8,255 nt of DNA from Candidatus Omnitrophota bacterium (GTDB taxonomy: Bacteria; Omnitrophota; Gorgyraeia; B26-G9), in NCBI GenBank assembly GCA_018399295.1, contig JAGYOO010000047.1, forward strand, positions 1-8,255, written 5' to 3'. Of this stretch, positions 6,363 through 8,255 are shown in pieces; the first letter of the stretch is position 1; each line of letters opens with the position of its first letter. The notes under the pieces were generated by a model. That model was not told the origin of the DNA. It did no database searches and saw nothing but the letters and a program-made list of their open reading frames with translations. Both the position numbers and the translations under genes were made by a program.

Positions 6363-6710
6363 AGACGTGGTTTCGCAGCTTAAACTATACGCCTCGAATT
6401 CCTCGCGCCAGCGCCGTGGCCATTCTTCCCGGTCAAAAGGGAAATCCGCCTGCTTGCCGCACAATGCCTTTTCTTCTGTTCTTCTAAACGTACGAGCCTC
6501 TTCCGCGAGTTTTTCCAGTTTTTGTTCAAACTCTTTATTTTCTTCCATGGGCACTGTCTCTTGCGCGTAGGCCTCGATCAGCATCAGATGTTTGCGCGTG
6601 CACATCTCCCGGCTGCTTTCACAGGGGCAGGTCGGATCGGTCTGATGTTCCTGGAGCAGAAGCAATTCTTTAAGCAACTGGTCGTACTGCCACTTAAGTA
6701 TCGGCTGCAT
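6360..6710 (-). CDS. Small cytoplasmic protein with CPC-x6-C-x3-H motif, unknown function
   Basis: A 116-residue, highly charged protein without signal peptide or membrane span. Residues 28-41 carry C28-P-C30, then C37 and H41 in the order C-x-C-x6-C-x3-H, which could bind zinc or an iron-sulfur cluster. Two further cysteines, C84 and C112, are isolated. Residues 1-23 and about 56-82 are likely helices rich in Leu, Glu and Lys; the second could form a short coiled coil. The ATG at 6710 has a good ribosome site (GGAGGA on the minus strand, 6716-6721). It lies 14 bases after the four-span membrane protein and its stop overlaps the ribosome site of the BON gene, so the three genes are one operon. 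I do not recognise the family. Metal binding is inferred from spacing alone. Confidence 0.75.
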   Translation of the reverse strand: MQPILKWQYDQLLKELLLLQEHQTDPTCPCESSREMCTRKHLMLIEAYAQETVPMEENKEFEQKLEKLAEEARTFRRTEEKALCGKQADFPFDREEWPRRWREEFEAYSLSCETTS

Positions 6711-6724
6711 ACGCGTCCTCCAAA

Positions 6725-7222
6725 TTATTTTACGATAAAAAATCTTCTGAACTTAACTACCAGCCAGGCAATCACCGCCCCGAAAAAGAACGTGTGGGCC
6801 ACGAACCCGTGCCAGAACTGGTTTATTCTTAAAAGCTGGGGAAACCCAGCGCTGCCCAGCAGAATATTCACCAGCCAGAGCGTAAACCCGAAGATAATCC
6901 CCTGCGCCAGGATCTTGTCGCGTTGGCCCGTAAGCTGGCCTGCCAGATACAGACCGGACACAAACACGATCCCGAAAAACATTGAAAGGATCAGGAGGAC
7001 AGCAGCACCGGTCCAAAGCGCGACCGATGTGGGATAATCCGGACGCAACGCCTCCGGCCCGAGTGCCAGCGAACCGATTACGCGCAATGGGCCCAGCAGC
7101 GGCCAGCCCAGAATAGCATTGAACAGCATTAACGCGGCAGCGAAAATAATACCAGCCAGAAGGCCGGTAGTGATTCCTTCGCCGAACAGCTGTTTCGCGT
7201 CGCCTGAATGAATAAACCGCAT
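6725..7222 (-). CDS. Four-span integral membrane protein, unknown function
   Basis: A 165-residue hydrophobic protein with likely spans at about 16-38, 66-96, 106-124 and 137-157. The frame stays open to 7477 upstream, but the ATG at 7222 is chosen because GGAAGGA (7231-7237, minus strand) is well placed, because the upstream extension lacks hydrophobic or conserved character, and because the longer form would overlap the divergent DUF2007 gene. Features that may matter are GPLRVIGSLALGPEAL after span 1 and the FWHGFVAHTFFFG stretch with two histidines (H138, H143) near span 4. The span-1 exit followed by a P-x-R-x-I-x-x-x-x-L-G stretch vaguely recalls small four-span membrane proteins widespread in proteobacteria that lack a known role; this is a weak impression. 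It is the first gene of the operon with the Cys-motif and BON genes. Confidence 0.78.
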   Translation of the reverse strand: MRFIHSGDAKQLFGEGITTGLLAGIIFAAALMLFNAILGWPLLGPLRVIGSLALGPEALRPDYPTSVALWTGAAVLLILSMFFGIVFVSGLYLAGQLTGQRDKILAQGIIFGFTLWLVNILLGSAGFPQLLRINQFWHGFVAHTFFFGAVIAWLVVKFRRFFIVK

Positions 7223-7307
7223 GCTAGCGCTCCTTCCTTTAAAAATTTTTTCTCCCGTCGTTAATCTTATATCCAGGCTGATCAGGTTTTTATTGTCAGG
7301 TTCAACC

Positions 7308-7337
7308 TTTATATGATTTGATTCCCCGGATTCACAA
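7308..7337 (-). promoter_or_regulatory. Possible promoter for the minus-strand three-gene operon
   Basis: On the minus strand TTGTGA (7337-7332) and TATAAA (7313-7308) are 18 bases apart, reasonable sigma-70 hexamers. The leader to the ATG at 7222 would be about 80 bases. The region is A+T-rich and other hexamer pairs are possible, so this is tentative. Confidence 0.35.
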
Positions 7338-7343
7338 AAATAA

Positions 7344-7372
7344 TTGTTCAAGCCCTCTAAAAGAGCTATAGT
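7344..7372 (+). promoter_or_regulatory. Promoter predicted to give a leaderless DUF2007 transcript
   Basis: TTGTTC (7344-7349) and TATAGT (7367-7372) are separated by exactly 17 bases. A start 7 bases after the -10 would fall at 7379, the A of the ATG. There is no clear ribosome site before that ATG. The spacer holds a small inverted repeat, CTCT-AAA-AGAG (7355-7365), which could be an operator or chance. Confidence 0.45.
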
Positions 7373-7378
7373 CAAGAC

Positions 7379-7630
7379 ATGAAACCGAAAAAAGAACGAG
7401 AACCCAGGTTTGAGATCATATTCACCAGCTACAACCACGCGGACGTCGCGTTCGTGAAGTCGCTGCTGCAGGCACACGATATCGCGTTTTACGTAAACAA
7501 CGAAAACGTCAACCTGGTGGGCAATCTGACCTTTGCCGAACCTATGCGGGTAATGGTGAGCGAAAAAGACGCGATTCTGGCGCGGGAGCTGCTGGAGGAG
7601 TTTAAGGGCCGGTATTTGAAGTTTGGGTAA
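7379..7630 (+). CDS. DUF2007-type small protein (putative signal-transducing protein)
   Basis: An 83-residue soluble protein. After a charged start (MKPKKERE) the body follows the DUF2007 pattern: a strand with a threonine-serine-tyrosine turn (IIFTSYNHAD), a helix (VAFVKSLLQAHDI), a strand with asparagines (FYVNNENVN), then MRVMVSEKDAILARELLEEF, where the family's conserved strand-helix places a carboxylate before a helix that packs the fold. DUF2007 proteins have a ferredoxin-like fold resembling the C-terminal part of PII proteins and no established biochemical role. The start at ATG 7379 has no good ribosome site but sits where a well-spaced promoter would begin transcription. It is divergent from the membrane-protein operon and 114 bases before the hemerythrin gene. 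Confidence 0.8.
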   Translation: MKPKKEREPRFEIIFTSYNHADVAFVKSLLQAHDIAFYVNNENVNLVGNLTFAEPMRVMVSEKDAILARELLEEFKGRYLKFG

Positions 7631-7744
7631 ACAAAGATAAAGATAGTGACTATTAGGTCATGGCTGGAGGCCTTTCCGCGGAGTAAAATAGAAATGGATA
7701 AAGACAAAAGAACTTAGTCCAGGTAAAAAACGAGGTAGTCCATT

Positions 7745-8170
7745 ATGAGCATATTTAAAGATCTCAGAGAAGAACACGGAGATATTAAGCAGAGCCTGAA
7801 AAAGATTATTGAATCAGAGGGGAGAAATGATGATTATGAGGTATTCAGCCAGAAGCTGATCGCTCATCTTCAGGGAGAGGAAAAGTATTTTTATCCGGAG
7901 ATCCAGGGCGTGGGCATGACGGATCAGGCTGAAACCGCCAGAAAAGAACACCAGAACGCCCGGCAGGTGTTAATGCGGCTTCAGGGAATGAACGGGCTCG
8001 AGGCTGACTGGCAGGACAATCTGTTTCGGCTTCAGGAGATCCTGGTCGAACATATCAGCAACGAGGAGAAAGAAATCTTTTCCCAGGCCGAGGCCCAGCT
8101 CAGCAGCGGCCGGATCAACGACATCACGGAAAGCTACCTTAACCTCAAGGCCGCGATGATTGGCACCTGA
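7745..8170 (+). CDS. Hemerythrin HHE cation-binding domain protein
   Basis: A 141-residue all-helical cytoplasmic protein. The four-helix bundle ligand pattern is visible: H11 in LREEHGDI, H41 and E45 in AHLQGEEKYFYPEI, H69 in RKEHQNAR, and H103 with E107 in VEHISNEEKEIF. These would bind a di-iron centre, as in bacterial hemerythrin-like proteins that sense or handle oxygen, nitric oxide or oxidative stress; related RIC/YtfE proteins help repair iron-sulfur clusters but have an extra N-terminal domain absent here. The ATG at 7745 has GAGGT at 7732-7736. Length is normal and no domain is fused to it. A strong terminator follows 25 bases after the stop. The 114-base gap upstream shows no convincing promoter; TAAAAT at 7684-7689 is a weak -10. 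Specific role is unknown. Confidence 0.92.
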   Translation: MSIFKDLREEHGDIKQSLKKIIESEGRNDDYEVFSQKLIAHLQGEEKYFYPEIQGVGMTDQAETARKEHQNARQVLMRLQGMNGLEADWQDNLFRLQEILVEHISNEEKEIFSQAEAQLSSGRINDITESYLNLKAAMIGT

Positions 8171-8195
8171 AACGACGTTAAAACCTGACTCTTGC

Positions 8196-8229
8196 AAAAA
8201 AGGCCGCGGATCTTCCGCGGCCCTTTTTT
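8196..8229 (+). terminator. Rho-independent terminator after the hemerythrin gene
   Basis: An 8-base perfect stem, GGCCGCGG (8202-8209) with CCGCGGCC (8215-8222), closes a 5-base ATCTT loop and is followed by C and six T residues. Six A residues precede the stem, so it could also act on transcription arriving from the right. Confidence 0.93.
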
Positions 8230-8255
8230 CCCTCGGCGAAAAGAGAAGAGATAGA

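Noticed and set aside
7223..7477. N-terminal extension of the four-span membrane protein to 7477
   Set aside because: It would overlap the divergent DUF2007 gene and a promoter region, and the ATG at 7222 has a strong ribosome site.
7655..7685. Hairpin around GGAGGCCTTTCC as a terminator between DUF2007 and the hemerythrin gene
   Set aside because: The stem is short and imperfect and no T-run follows it.

Overview
The window reads as an ordinary bacterial chromosome segment. Gene density is high, the code is standard (TGA, TAA and TAG all serve as stops), most starts have clear Shine-Dalgarno sites, and there is one textbook intrinsic terminator. G+C looks moderately high. The gene set points to a free-living Gram-negative or candidate-phylum bacterium, perhaps an environmental metagenome-assembled genome: PRT-linked hydrolase, RtcB/archease remnant, UMF1 transporter, MsrB, secreted GH16 glucanase, BON-repeat protein, hemerythrin. 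The phylum cannot be fixed from the sequence; an Omnitrophota-like or deltaproteobacterial relative is a guess. No tRNA, rRNA, CRISPR array or insertion sequence was seen, and no stretch over 300 bases lacks a gene.

Left block (1-2625, + strand): the 3' end of a dienelactone-hydrolase-family protein; a decayed rtcB (RNA ligase) keeping only its N- and C-terminal ends in two different frames; a full-length but diverged archease, the RtcB cofactor; and a UMF1/Atg22-like MFS permease. As I recall, hydrolase, rtcB and archease genes often cluster in bacteria, so this looks like a stress/RNA-repair locus in which the ligase itself has been lost.

Middle block (2678-5657, + strand): an extended -10 promoter drives a 62-residue single-span membrane protein, MsrB, a membrane histidine kinase with eroded ATP-binding glycine boxes, and a secreted GH16 endo-glucanase carrying an InlB-type repeat and a C-terminal discoidin/CBM32-like domain. 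The gaps are a few bases and the last two genes overlap by 17 nt, so this is probably one transcript.

Right block: a tight minus-strand operon (7222 down to 5661) encodes a four-span membrane protein, a small Cys-rich protein with a CPC-x6-C-x3-H motif, and a three-BON-domain protein. It ends only 3 nt from the glucanase stop. Divergent from it on the + strand lie a DUF2007 protein, predicted to be leaderless, and a hemerythrin HHE protein followed by the strong terminator.

The items most worth a second look are the gutted rtcB beside an archease whose HTAD motif has changed, the kinase with both glycine boxes altered, and the unrecognised Cys-motif/four-span/BON operon. No clearly new defence or mobile system was found.
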